Source: Scytalidium lignicola (Eukaryota; Ascomycota; Leotiomycetes). Taken from it: a DNA stretch of 23,121 nt. The stretch covers positions 1 through 23,121 of the forward strand of contig NCSJ02000495.1 in assembly GCA_002812745.2 (NCBI GenBank), given 5' to 3'. This document shows, piece by piece, positions 10,149 to 21,295 of this stretch. The position numbers and the translations under genes were made by a program. The notes below the pieces were generated by a model. The model made no database searches, was not told the DNA's origin, and was given only the letters and a program-made list of their open reading frames with translations. Position 1 is the stretch's first letter. Each line of letters starts with the position of its first letter.

Positions 10149-11308
10149 TGTTGATGTTTCGCGTATGAAGAGTTGCGGGTTTCGTTGATGATTTTCGTTC
10201 AGTCGTGGATATTTCTCGCGGAAACGAAAGGTGGTGGTTGACGATGTTGATGTTTGGTGGTGCAGGCGCGTCGGTATGCGAAGATATGCGACAGTCTAAG
10301 CCGCTAAGCCGCTTTGGGCCGGTTAAGCGAAAAGAGGGACATGTGAAGAGTCCAAGATATGAGGGAAGGAGCAGAGAGAACAGTGAATATAGGCTCAAGA
10401 GACTATGTGAATATTTGAGTTTGAAGATATCATCAAGATAATCATCCCAGAGACTTCTCTAGGTGACCAAAGATGCTGATGGTGGAAAACGATCTAGTAT
10501 CAGATAGATAGGCCATGGCTGCGGGAAGCGCCTTAGACCATGGAAATGGTAGTTTTTCGACTGCCAACGAGAATTTTGGAGTGGAATCACCTACAATATA
10601 CCTCTACAGCCTCACTTGAAGCAGTACTAAGAGGATTTAGTCGTTGGACAGTCATAAAGCGGTTGACTCAAGCGTTGGTTGATAGTTGAGAAGGCACGAT
10701 TGTCGTAGCCGCGCCTTAATCTGAAACTATGCGTACCTTAGTGCCTGAGGACACAACAGATTTCCCCTCGTCGCTCGAGCCCATCGTCAATGCTCTGCGA
10801 CGTCATCAACCGTTCTCACCTTATGCTTATATATATGCATCACACTTACGGTCCACAGTTAAAACAGACCCAATTCCATTTAAAAGATATTGGAAGGAAT
10901 TATTTGCCTTGTTTGAGGAACATGCTGCAAGTTTCTGGTGCAGAGAATAAAAAGATAAGTGCAATAACGGGATGTCGGGGGCTAAAGTGATCCGGATCTC
11001 AAGATATTTCTTGATCGAAACCTGCCTGAACACCCCATCCTCTTCCCATCATGGCATTTAAGCTTACCATATTTGGCGGAACGGTATTCGGTGTGCAATC
11101 ACGCCGATGTTCGGAAACATATGTATCCGGTTGTCTTATAGTTCCTCCATGACACCAATGATGAACCATTAAGTCTAACGAGACTAAGTTACAAGGTCCT
11201 CATCTGATATGGTGGCAATTATGGAGTAAATTCTCTATTCCATTCCATCCGGTATCCCATGCCTCGGATCGGAATTCACATGTGCACTTTGCAGTGAACT
11301 AGAAAAAT

Positions 11309-11329
11309 TATGGTACGAATCGTACCATA
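11309..11329. promoter_or_regulatory. 21-bp perfect palindrome, candidate operator
   Basis: Arms TATGGTACGA (11309-11318) and TCGTACCATA (11320-11329) are perfect inverted repeats around one central A, 315 bp upstream of the ABC transporter start. Dyad sites of this size commonly bind dimeric transcription factors; the specific factor is unknown and the assignment is inference. Confidence 0.45.
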
Positions 11330-11597
11330 TCCAGCTCTGTGATCCGGATGGGGCCGCTTATGGCACCTGTCACCAGGTACCAGACATGACGCCTACAATC
11401 GGCCACAACATTCCACCGTGGTTTGTGTTTTTATAAAATTACTTCATATGTCTTTTTTAGCAACAATTTTTCATCTTTGAACTTTATTCCTTCATTTTCT
11501 CTTTTCTGCAAATATTATCACACTTCAACACTCTTATCAGTAGACCATATTGAGTTCATCGTCCTCTAACAATATCCGTTTCCTTGTTCTGCACTGG

Positions 11598-11604
11598 TAT
11601 AAAA
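11598..11604 (+). promoter_or_regulatory. TATA box of the ABC transporter gene
   Basis: TATAAAA lies 40 nt before the ATG at 11644, after a T/C-rich tract, as in many inducible fungal promoters. The short distance would imply a very short leader, so a different start site is possible. Confidence 0.5.
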
Positions 11605-11643
11605 GTCTGATTTCATGCGTCTGAGCCTCAGTGAAAGCTGTTA

Positions 11644-14600
11644 ATGGCTTCTGAAAATCGGCTTGATGGCCCCCCCGAGGAGGAGAGGTCAGTGTTAAAT
11701 TCTGACTCGGAACATCATAACGGGATCTCGGAAACCCATGGGAACCCTCCTGTCAATCCTGAATATGTCCATCTAGAACGACAACAGACTCAGAGGTCTG
11801 TTCGAGAGCCGACTTATGATCCAATCAATGTTGGTGACCGGGAAGAACTACATAGGATAGCGACATCTTATCACGATGCATCATCTATTAACCTCACTGG
11901 TAATTCTGAGGAAGCGAATGAATTTATAGGAAGATCCAAATCAATTGATCCGTCTATTGACCCAAAGTCCCCCAGTTTCGATATTTACCAATGGATCAAG
12001 ATGTACGTTCAATCACTTCAGATACTTTCTAGACTTGCTAATTACATACTAGCTTGATGAAGTTGATCGATGAGAATAATATTGTAGAGAGAAGAGCTGG
12101 AGTAGTATTCAAGAATGTAGCAGTCTCCGGCATTGGATCGTCAATCCATCTTCAAAACACTGTCGGATCTTTTTTTATGGCACCTTTTCGTCCACGAGAA
12201 ATATTTCATAAAGGCCCAGAACGAATTATACTTCACGATTTCAATGGATCATTGAGATCTGGAGAAATGCTGGTGGTGCTGGGCAGGCCTGGCAGTGGAT
12301 GCTCAACATTCTTGAAATCCCTTATGGGAGAGCACAATGGATTGCATATCCAGCCAGCAGCCAGAATTCATTATAATGGTTTGTCTTCTTTTATATTACT
12401 TTATGAAAACGATAGCTGGAGTTTGGCTAACTATGAACACAGGTATTCCGCAGAAACGGATGATCAGGCAATTCAAAGGCGAAATTATTTACAATCAAGA
12501 AGTGGATAAACATTTCCCTCATCTTACTGTTGGAGAAACACTGGAATTCGCAGCACGCGCACGCACACCCCAGCATCGTGTTATTCAGGGAGTTAAGAGG
12601 GATGAATGGGCAAAATATATGGCACGAGTTGTAATGACGGTCTTCGGTCTCTCACACACCTATTATACAAAGGTTGGAAATGAGTATGTCAGGGGTGTGT
12701 CTGGAGGAGAGAGGAAGCGTGTTAGTATCGCGGAGATGGCCTTGGCAGGATCCCCGATTGCCGCATGGGACAACTCCACTAGAGGTCTTGATGCTGCAAC
12801 CGCTCTAGAATTTACTAAATCTCTCCGAATATCGGCTGACCTGAGAGGTAATTGTCACTTAGTGGCAATCTATCAAGCATCACAAGCAATCTACGATCTG
12901 TTTGATAAAGCTATAGTCCTATATGAGGGCAGGGAGATATACTTCGGGCCTTGTGATAGGGCAAAACAATATTTCTTAGATATGGGGTGGGAATGCCCTC
13001 CTAGACAGACTACTGGAGACTTCCTCACATCGATAACTAACCCGGTTGAGCGTAAGCCCCGCATAGGCTTCGAACACAGAGTCCCACGAACATCAGAGGA
13101 GTTCGAAGATTATTGGAAACGCTCCCCAGAGTATGAGACGATGTTAGGTGAAATTAGAGCGCAAGAAGAGGAGTTTCCAATGGGAGGCAAAACTCTAGAG
13201 GAATTCGAAAGAAGCCACAAGGACATGCAAGCAAAACACACGAGACCAAAGTCCCCATATATGGTTAGTATTCCGATGCAAGTGAGATATTGCACCATAA
13301 GAGCGTACCAACGACTATGGAACGACAGAGCTTCAACTCTTACACAGGTTTTTGGTATGATTTTCATGTCTTTAGTGATTGGATCTATATTTTATGGCAC
13401 AAGAGAAGACACGTCGAGTTTCTTCCAGAAGGGAGGTGTACTTTTCTTCGGTTTACTGCTCAATGCACTCATGGCCGTTTCTGAAATAAACACTCTCTAC
13501 GCTCAAAGACCTATTGTCGAAAAACAGAAGTCCTATGCGTTCTATCACCCGTTTACGGAAGCTCTCGCTGGTGTCGTCTCTGATATCCCTGTCAAATTCG
13601 CAATTTCTACTTGTTTCAACATTATATTATATTTCTTGTCAGGTTTGAGAAGAGAGCCATCGCAATTCTTCATCTTTCACCTGTTTACCTTTGCTGCTAG
13701 TTTAACTGTAAGTATTCTTTCCTGGTATCCTGGGAAAGGACTGAGATAATTAACTCTTTGCAGATGAGCCAGATATATCGTAGTATTGCAGCCGCCACGA
13801 AAACCGTAAGCCAAGCTTTAGCAATTGCTGGTATAATAACTCTAGCAATCGTCATCTATACTGGATTTATTATTCCGCGTCCGTTAATGCATCCTTGGTT
13901 CAAGTGGATATCGTGGATCAACCCAATTGCATATACCTTTGAAGCTATTTTTACAAATGAATTGCACGGAAGACAATTTACATGCTCGAATTTAGTTCCT
14001 CACGGTGGTTCTTATATCCAAACAGGTAATATTTTCATCTGTGCCGCGGCAGGTGCAAAAGCTGGACAAACGACTGTTCAAGGAGACGACTATTTGTGGA
14101 GTCAATACAAATACTCTTATTCTCACACTTGTAAGTTCCGCGTGCCGCTAATTCTCTTTGAATTTTGTCTGGCTCTCCTCACTCTGTATGAGAACTAAAA
14201 CAATTTTGGGTAATCTGTTGATTTAACATTTACTGATTTCTATTAAGGGCGAAATCTCGGATTTATGTTTGCATTTATGATATGCTTCCTCGCGGTCTAC
14301 CTCATTGCAACTGAACTCAATTCTTCGACAGATAGCCATGCTGAGGTATTGGTGTTCCGTCGTGGTCATGTCCCAAAGCAGGTTTCGTCCGCAGAAAAGG
14401 TACCTAAAGCAGATATCGAGAGCCCATCTTCTGCAACTACTACAATATCACCCGATGATAACGAAGAGAGAGTGCAAAATGAAAAACTTCAAATCCTAAC
14501 GCGCCAAACGGAGGTTAGAAGCATCTTGATTACATGTATATGAGTGATGTGCTAAGTCTAACGTAGATATTCACGTGGAGAGATGTGTGTTATGACATCA

Positions 14601-16732
14601 AAGTCAAAGATGGACATCGCCGGTTACTTGATAATGTTTCTGGCTGGGTTAAACCAGGCACATTAACAGCACTCATGGGTGTATCGGGGGCAGGGAAGAC
14701 GACTCTTCTTGATGTTCTCGCCCAACGAGGCTCGATAGGTGTAGTAACAGGAGACATGTTCATATCGGGAAAACCTTTAGATGCCTCATTTCAAAGGAAA
14801 ACAAGATATGTTCAGCAACAAGATTTACATCTCGAAACTACAAGTGTTCGGGAGGCGCTGCAGTTCTCGGCTATGCTTCGTCAGCCTAAAACAGTACCAA
14901 AGAAGGAAAAGTATGCTTTTGTTGAAGATGTGATCAAGATGCTCAATATGGAGGACTTCGCAGAAGCCGTTGTCGGAGTTCCTGGGGAAGGACTGAACGT
15001 AGAGCAACGAAAGCTGTTGACGATTGGTGTTGAACTGGCAGCAAAGCCGGCACTTCTTCTATTTTTAGATGAGCCAACTTCTGGTCTTGATTCGCAGTCA
15101 TCATGGGCTATTGTTTCCTTTCTTCGAAAACTTGCCAATCATGGCCAAGCTGTGCTTGCAACGATTCATCAGCCGAGTGCTATCTTATTTCAGGAGTTCG
15201 ACAGGCTCCTCTTCTTAGAACAAGGTGGCAAAACCGGTATGTCTTCAACTTTATGCTGTTATCTAGATTATTTATTTTGAGCCATTATCACCTCCTTTCT
15301 ACATTAGGACGTATAGCTAACACAAGTAGTCTACTTTGGTGATATTGGGAAGAATTCAAAAACACTGCTAGATTATTTCGAATCCAACGGCGCAGAGAAG
15401 TGCTCCGATGATGACAATCCAGCAGAGTACATCTTTGCTCAGGTAGGAGCCGGAGCTACTGGAAAGTCTACGAAAGACTGGCATGATGTCTGGATGAATA
15501 GCCCGGAGTACAGGGAAGTTGATAATGAGATTACGAGAATAAACCAAGAGATGGCCAGCAGACAGTCGACTCAACAGGGTGGTGGCATCCATGATGAATT
15601 TGCTATGCCTTTCAAGAATCAGCTTTGGGAAGTGACTGTTCGAGTTTTCCAACAATACTGGCGCATGCCAGGCTACATCTACCAAAAGATGTTTCTGGGG
15701 CTTAGTTCATCTCTTTTCAACGGCTTCTCCTTTTTCCATGCAAACTCTTCGTTGCAAGGTATCCAAGACGTGATATTTTCGATATTCATGATCACGACAA
15801 TCTTTACGGTCTTGGTTCAGCAAATTATGCCGCGATTCGTCCTTCAGCGAGACTTATATGAGGTTCGAGAGCGGCCATCAAAGGCGTACAGTTGGAAGGC
15901 TTTCCTAATGGCAAATATCATTGTGGAGATTCCATACCAGATACTCTTAGGAGTGATAGTATACGCTTGCTATTATTATCCAGTTTACACAGAAGGAGGC
16001 ATTCCATCATCACAGCGGCAGGGATTGATCCTATTACTTCTAATCCAATTCTTCGTCTTCAATAGTACTTACTCTCATATGGTTATTGCGGCCTTACCAG
16101 ATGCTGATACAGCTGGCCGGTTTGGTACAATCATGTTTGCAATGACGCTGGCTTTTAATGGCGTTTTCCAGCCACCAAAAGCCTTACCTGGATTTTGGAT
16201 ATTCATGTACCGTGTCTCACCCCTGACATGTGAGTCGAAAGTTTATTTTCCTCGTCTCCTTTTCAGTTGCTAATAATTATCCCTAGACTTTGTCTCTGCT
16301 GTTAGTAGTGCTGGACTCGCAGGTAAGAAAGTGGTGTGTGCCGATTACGAACTATCGATTGTACAACCTGCTCCTGGCATGACCTGTGGCCAGTATCTCG
16401 AACCGTATGCCAATGCGGCAGGTGGTGCCATCTATAATCCTAACGCAACGGCGGACTGCCAGTATTGCTCCGCCTCTACCGTTGACCAGTTTCTGGCAAC
16501 CGTGAATATCCACTACTCAACCAGGTGGAGAGATTTCGGAATTGGGTGGTCGTATATTGTTTTTAATATTTTTATGGCAGCTGTTTTGTACTATTTGTTT
16601 AGGGTCAGGAAGGGGTTTGGATTGCGAAAATTAAAAGGAAAAATTGCGAAGTTTTTTGGATCTTTGAAGCAGAGCTGGAGTAAGGCGAATGTGAAGAGTA
16701 AGAAAAGAGAGCAACCTATACGAGAGGAATAA
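11644..16732 (+). CDS. Full-size PDR-type (ABC-G) efflux transporter
   Basis: Eight exons: 11644-12002, 12053-12378, 12443-13707, 13764-14130, 14248-14513, 14567-15236, 15330-16229, 16287-16732, giving 1532 aa. All seven introns (50-117 nt) have GT-AG ends and restore conserved sequence. The order is NBD1-TMD1-NBD2-TMD2. NBD1 has Walker [10 protein letters not shown] (197-205, Cys203 in the usual Lys position), signature VSGGER (314-319) and WDN at the Walker B end (337-339). NBD2 has Walker [10 protein letters not shown] (899-907), a divergent signature LNVEQ (1004-1008) and intact LFLDEP. These asymmetries are normal for fungal PDR pumps, so the site is not a defect. TMD1 spans about 500-790 and TMD2 about 1180-1510, with a Cys-rich extracellular loop before the last helix. 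The family exports azoles, plant antimicrobials and toxins at the plasma membrane. It lies tail to tail with an MFS pump. The substrate cannot be read from the sequence. Confidence 0.96.
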
Positions 16733-17054
16733 GGGATGTACCGGAATTTGGGTATATAATAAAGGGATATGGCGTTTGGGTTTTGGTGATGGTTTTGGGA
16801 GGTATCGCTGTTTGGAAAAAAAAGGAATATATATGGACTAGTTAACTATATGATTTGATGAAAGAGTTGATTATCTTCTGATGTTATCTAGTGAAGGGTG
16901 AATGGCAATATTGATCTGAATCACGCACTTGTCGTTCCTAGAGAGGGTAGTGTATTCAAAAAAGAGCCTATGTTCTCTCCTCTTATCCTACTATATCCAT
17001 CATGAAAAGAAGTTTCTCTCCTGCCTATCTATTCATGGTGTATAAGGTAAAAAG
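16733..17054. other. 3' flank of the ABC transporter gene
   Basis: No coding frame of note. It contains an AATAAA at 16758-16763 and is A/T- and G-rich; probably the 3' UTR of the transporter and the upstream region of the small ORF at 17055. Confidence 0.5.
16758..16763 (+). terminator. AATAAA polyadenylation-like signal after the ABC gene
   Basis: The hexamer lies 26 nt after the transporter stop codon. It is close for a 3' UTR but well placed for an mRNA 3'-end signal; use is inferred. Confidence 0.35.
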
Positions 17055-17360
17055 ATGCCGCTACGTAAGCTCCCAGCTACTAAACCACAGCTCCTTCCTA
17101 CCAGCAGCAGCAGTAATATTGCCATAGCACTATCACTCAAACCCAACTTCCACACTGAGCCTCTAAAATACTGGCAATGCTGTGGCGGCCAGTATAGCCT
17201 TTGTCAAAGACAAAACCCCTTCTACTTTCTAGGCGAAAACAAGGAAGTCGAAATGAAGGAGATGGAAATATGTAAAGATTGTGGTCATGGTTGTTGTGAG
17301 TTGTGTTTTGTTGGGAATAAGGTTAATGATGAGCTTGGGAGGGAGGATGGGGGGTTTTGA
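17055..17360 (+). CDS. Small Cys-rich putative zinc-binding protein, hypothetical
   Basis: A single-exon frame from an ATG with A at -3 to TGA gives 101 aa. After a Ser/Pro-rich N-terminus it has W-Q-C-C (residues 40-43) and C50, then C73-x2-C76-x-H78-x-C80-C81-x2-C84. The pattern of a W-x-C start followed by a C-x2-C-G-H block and a final C-x2-C resembles the small zinc-finger-like proteins common and mostly uncharacterised in filamentous fungi. The tail is Glu/Gly-rich. It lies between the 3' ends of the ABC and MFS transporter genes. No signal peptide or membrane helix is evident. Its position between two efflux genes is suggestive only; it could also be a chance frame, although the ordered Cys/His spacing argues against that. 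I do not recognise a characterised homologue. Confidence 0.5.
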   Translation: MPLRKLPATKPQLLPTSSSSNIAIALSLKPNFHTEPLKYWQCCGGQYSLCQRQNPFYFLGENKEVEMKEMEICKDCGHGCCELCFVGNKVNDELGREDGGF

Positions 17361-17539
17361 GTGTTCCTCGGATGGAGAGGGGATGAAGAACATCTAGCGG
17401 TATGGGATTTTTGGATGTCTTTTGAGACGGATGAGTTGGAGTTAGAGGAATTTCTTTAATATGGGGAATGATATTTGCTGTTCATTGGATTTCAGCGTTA
17501 TGGCAGGAGGGCTTTTGCTTCGGTTGTTGATTCGATGAT

Positions 17540-19523
17540 TCAGGACCGTTTCTGTTTAACAGATCTCCACTCCATCCCTAACGTGCCAAACAGTGTAGCA
17601 ATTGTCAAAGCAACAGGAAGGAAGAATGTTTTCGTGATCGCCATATCGTATCCAAACAACACCGAACTGAGCTCCTCCGGCTTAATGTAATCCGTCAGAT
17701 CCAACAACCCAACTCCGTCCAGGACCGTAGAGTTCAGACCTGGAACAGCAGCTTGAACATAATGGTTCAGCCGTTCTGTGAAAATAGTCTGTGCAACAGG
17801 AACGAACAGTGCCGGCCCAAAATTCTGAGCAAATATGACGGCTGATATGGCAATGGGGGCATCACGTTGTGAGAAGACCGTCTGTGCCGCGACCTGTGGT
17901 GCTTGGAAACCTACACCTGTACCAAACCCCAATAGAGCCTGATAACCGATCAATTTAGCTAACGAGGCATTGACTTTCAGGGTTGTGAAAAGCCCAGCGC
18001 TGATGGGAGTGATGATGCTGGTGGCGATCATGAATGGAGCATAGTATCCTATGATCGAGGTTGCTGAACCAGCAAGCAATGCTGAGGCGAAAAATCCCAC
18101 GATAGTTGCGAGGCAAAGAAGACCGCTTTTTGTTGCATTTGCTCCTCTTACTACTTGGAAGTAAATTGGCATCTAAAGTTGGTTAATGGTGTCCTGCAGT
18201 ATTTAAAAGGACTTACATAGTACTCAACCACAGACAAGGCCGAGTTGTTACAGAAACTGAACCACATCCCTGAGATCAAGCTTCTCTGGCCAATAATCCG
18301 CAGTGGTAGCGTGGCTTTTTCCTGTCTGCGATACTGCTGGAAAGCAAATGCACCGATGAGAATCCCCGAAAGTGAAAGAAGGACAATGATTCGCGCATCT
18401 TTCCAGCCATACTTGGATCCTCCCCACTGCAAGGCTAGGAGCAAAGAGACGATTGATGGAACAAAGATAGCTGTCCCAACTAGATCGAGCCTGTCTAGTT
18501 TCTCTTTCCACGTCCCTGATGAATCCAGTTGGACGCGGGGGTTCTCGAAAAAGAAGTAGATTACTAGGAAGGCAAGGAATCCGAGCGGCAGGTTGATGTA
18601 GAAGCACCATCGCCAGGATATTCTATCTGTCAGGATACCACCTAGTAATGGTGCAGCGAGAGAGGCAACATCTTCGAACGCAGCAGCAACACCGCCTACC
18701 AGAGGTCGTTGACGAAGAGGCACACTTTGTTGTACCATCCTGTGGTTGAGGGGGAGTCATGAGCGATATTTTCAAGCTTTCTTTATAAAATGAGGAAGTA
18801 AAATGGATATAATGAAATGTAGAGCGTAGCTAAATAGAAGGCAATTAAAATCTGGAGTCTCTCTACTTACGTGAAAATTCCAGATATCATACCTCCAGAA
18901 CCCAATCCAGAAATCGCACGACCCAGGACCAGAGCTGATGAAGTTGTCGCCGAGCCCGCAACAACAGAACCCAGCTCGAAGATGCACAGCGCAGTCAGGA
19001 AGACGAGCCTGAGGGAGAAGATGCTGTACATCTTGCCAAACATGAATTGGAAGGAACAACTGGTAAATCGATAGGCTGCATAGTACCAACCAACATCGGA
19101 GATGGTCTTGAAGTGAGTTGTGATGGCTGGAACTGCGGTGGCTACGATATTGAAGTCCAGGCCAATGAGGATGAGGGATACGACGACGGCCATGATGATG
19201 AAGACGAACTTGCCTCGGGCTGGATATTCAACCTCTTCCTGGGACGGTTGGGACGGAGGTTCGAGGATCTCGAATTGGGTGGTCGTCCATTCTCCTTCGG
19301 CAGCGACGGCGACAGCACTATCTTGAACATTGCCAGTTTCTCCTCGTAGGGAGCTGGATTGGGGAACGCTGGATTTTTGAGCAAGAACGTCTTGACTATT
19401 TTGGTCTAACGGAACTGGTGTTATTTCTAATAAATCATTGTCTTCTACGGGCCTGTTATTGCGGTCTTTAACAATCTCGATATGCTGCGTGGTTAAGGAA
19501 ACCATAGCTACGGGGCCGTCCAT
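17540..19523 (-). CDS. Major facilitator superfamily efflux transporter, 14-TM drug:H+ antiporter (DHA2) type
   Basis: Three exons, 19523-18871, 18739-18217 and 18172-17540, give 602 aa. Introns are 18870-18740 (131 nt) and 18216-18173 (44 nt, very short), both with GTAAGT donors. A ~103-residue acidic, Ser-rich cytosolic N-terminus precedes the first helix. Visible family motifs are LDFNIVATAVPAI (~122-134, motif D1), LGRAISGLGSGGM (~200-212, motif B) and the antiporter motif around ASLAAPLLGGILTD (~243-256, motif C), followed by SWRWCFYINLPLG. Length and helix distribution fit the 14-helix DHA2 group, which contains toxin and drug exporters such as TOXA- and AflT-like pumps. A second ATG 18 nt downstream (19505) is an alternative start. 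It is probably a plasma-membrane proton-coupled exporter; the substrate is unknown. Confidence 0.93.
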
Positions 19524-19934
19524 TATCAATAAGCTTGAAAAGAGAAGAAGAAGNAAAAAATATGTATATATATGTTCGATTATTGAAATATATACTGTAT
19601 ATACACGTATATGACAGGAATGCAGAAAATGCGATGAAATAACATGACCAGAGATGAAGAGATGAAGAGAGGAAATAAACAGCCAATGAGTTAGGCGGCA
19701 GCTATAAAACGTGCGTTGCCCGTTGCGTAATATTCAAAGTTGACGGCGCAATTTAGCACCGCAGCTGATGAGTTCAACTCCAATTTGATCTGTCATTATT
19801 GCGTGTAAAGGTTGAAAGAGGTGGAAATGTGATGGAGAGATGATGAGGCATCCTGCAAGATGTGGTGGTGGTAAGTTATAGAGAGAAATAAAAAGAAAAG
19901 GTCTACCTTGACCCGTTCTTGAGATCAATGTTTG

Positions 19935-19961
19935 AGTATTATTAGTATTATTAGTATTATT
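19935..19961. repeat. Three tandem copies of a 9-bp unit AGTATTATT
   Basis: Perfect units at 19935-19943, 19944-19952 and 19953-19961 in the MFS/PHO88 intergenic region. Confidence 0.85.
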
Positions 19962-20365
19962 TATTTTATTCAAGGGATTTGTGCAGCATTATTTCGTAGA
20001 GAGACCATAAAATGATGTTGCATTGGACTAGTCCATCTCATTGCTTGGAGCTGCCTTTTTGGTGATGGCTCCGGATGAATTGACGTGGAAAGTGGCAACT
20101 GGATATAGTTAAGGGATTTGTTTATTTATTAACGAATAAGGTACTGACTGTATTAGCTATTAAACCAATTGCAGTGTGAGAAAAAAGAAGAAATGGAGAT
20201 TTGTTGGGAATTAAGATTATTACCATGTATTTACTATGTGTATGTGTATTATCTGTCCTCTCCAGCCACAGCCCATGCGACCAAGTGCCTGGTGCGGACT
20301 TTTTTAGTGTGCCCTTGTGGCCCAAAAATCCCGCCGAGTCAGAATTCGGATGGCGACGATGCGCT

Positions 20366-20450
20366 TCCACCTCCTCCACTCTCAATCTGCAATCCCTCCA
20401 ACTTTCTTCTCTCCTTCTTCTCTCTTCCCCATTTTCTCCCCGGATTGATT
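20366..20450 (+). promoter_or_regulatory. Pyrimidine-rich tract upstream of PHO88/SND3
   Basis: Mostly C and T over about 85 nt, ending 115 nt before the start codon. CT-rich boxes next to the transcription start are typical of constitutive fungal genes; use here is inferred. Confidence 0.4.
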
Positions 20451-20566
20451 TCGACCTCGCTGTCCAATCTTGATCTGAGGTCCGGCGGCGTGTTCAAGTG
20501 TCAGGAAGCACGGTTTTAATTCTACGCTCTCTCCCATCGCAAATTATCTNCCCCCCCTCCGTCAAA

Positions 20567-21295
20567 ATGGCCGGCCTAAGTCCCCAGGTGTATGTGTGCC
20601 GGCGAATACCTCTCCAATAACAACTTGATAGCTGAGTCGTACTGATATCTGGCGTAGGACCAACCTGATCATCATCCTTGGTATGATGCAGGTGTCGAAG
20701 AGAGTTCCCTTCGATGACCCAAACATCTTGAACATGGTCCGGGTCACATATGTCCTGTCCAACGTCCTGATCGCCGGCATCTATTTCTACACAAGCTTCC
20801 TGATTAACAAGAAGAAGGGTATGTGCCCAATTTTTTATATATGCCAGGAAGAACTTCTCTGGGGAGTCGTACAGAGATCGCTGACATCCAATGGCAGATT
20901 TGACCACCCTCAAGTATGTCGAGCAAGCTCCCATGGGATCCGGCGAAGAGCCAAAGCTCGTGACCACCACTGTCCACAAGTACGACCTGGACCAGGTGAA
21001 GGCCCTCTTCAAGTCTCAAGCCATGGGTGTCCTCATGATGGCCGTCATGCACTTGTACTTCAAGTACACCAACCCGCTCCTCATCCAGTCCATCCTCCCC
21101 CTGAAGAGCGCTTTCGAGTCCAACGAGATTAAGATCCATATCTTTGGCAAGCCCCCGATTGGTGATCTCAAGCGCCCATTCAAGGCTGCACAGGGACTGA
21201 TGAGCGCTTTGGGCGGTGCTGCCGCTCAGTCACAAGATAAGAAGTCCATTGAAGCCGCCGAGAAGGCCGGTCGTGGCGGTGTTAAGGATGAATAG
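20567..21295 (+). CDS. SND3: Pho88/Snd3, ER membrane protein of SRP-independent targeting
   Basis: Three exons, 20567-20589, 20658-20818 and 20898-21295, give 193 aa. The first exon carries only seven full codons plus two bases. Of two overlapping donors after its CAG (20588 and 20590), only GTATGT at 20590 restores the conserved opening MAGLSPQVTNLIIILGMMQV. Introns are 68 and 79 nt. Conserved blocks are KRVPFDDPNILNMVRVTYV, the helix before INKKK, LKYVEQAPMGSGEEPK and KYTNPLLIQSILPLK, with about three hydrophobic segments (residues ~8-25, ~40-62, ~95-120) and a Lys/Ala-rich cytosolic tail. In yeast, Pho88 was first linked to phosphate transport and is now known as Snd3, part of the SND route that guides membrane proteins to the ER. 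The length matches the family. Confidence 0.95.

Larger units (their letters stand above)
10149..11643. promoter_or_regulatory. Divergent intergenic promoter region between H2A.Z and the ABC transporter
   Basis: 1.5 kb separates two divergently transcribed starts. No convincing coding frame is present; the longest, 10729-10950, is a chance frame without motifs. The ABC-proximal half contains a 21-bp palindrome at 11309-11329, a further GTACCA at 11377-11382, a T/C-rich stretch at about 11450-11515 and a TATA box at 11598-11604. Confidence 0.65.
19524..20566. promoter_or_regulatory. Divergent promoter region between the MFS transporter and PHO88/SND3
   Basis: 1.04 kb with no supported gene. 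On the MFS side is an AT-rich stretch with TATATA runs (about 19555-19610) and an N at 19554. On the PHO88 side a strongly pyrimidine-rich tract (about 20366-20450) leads to the start codon, a common feature of highly expressed fungal promoters. A 9-bp tandem repeat lies in the middle. Confidence 0.6.

Noticed and set aside
12234..12800. Loss of the Walker A lysine and Walker B glutamate in NBD1 as a sign of a dead transporter
   Set aside because: Cys in the Lys position and the WDN motif are the normal asymmetric state of NBD1 in fungal PDR pumps; NBD2 keeps its Walker residues and all exons splice in frame.
14305..14499. 64-codon + strand frame within the ABC transporter
   Set aside because: Shadow of transporter exon 5 in another frame.
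20588..20589. Earlier donor GTGTAT at the end of PHO88/SND3 exon 1
   Set aside because: Splicing there breaks the frame to the conserved TNLIIILGMMQV block; the donor two bases downstream restores it.
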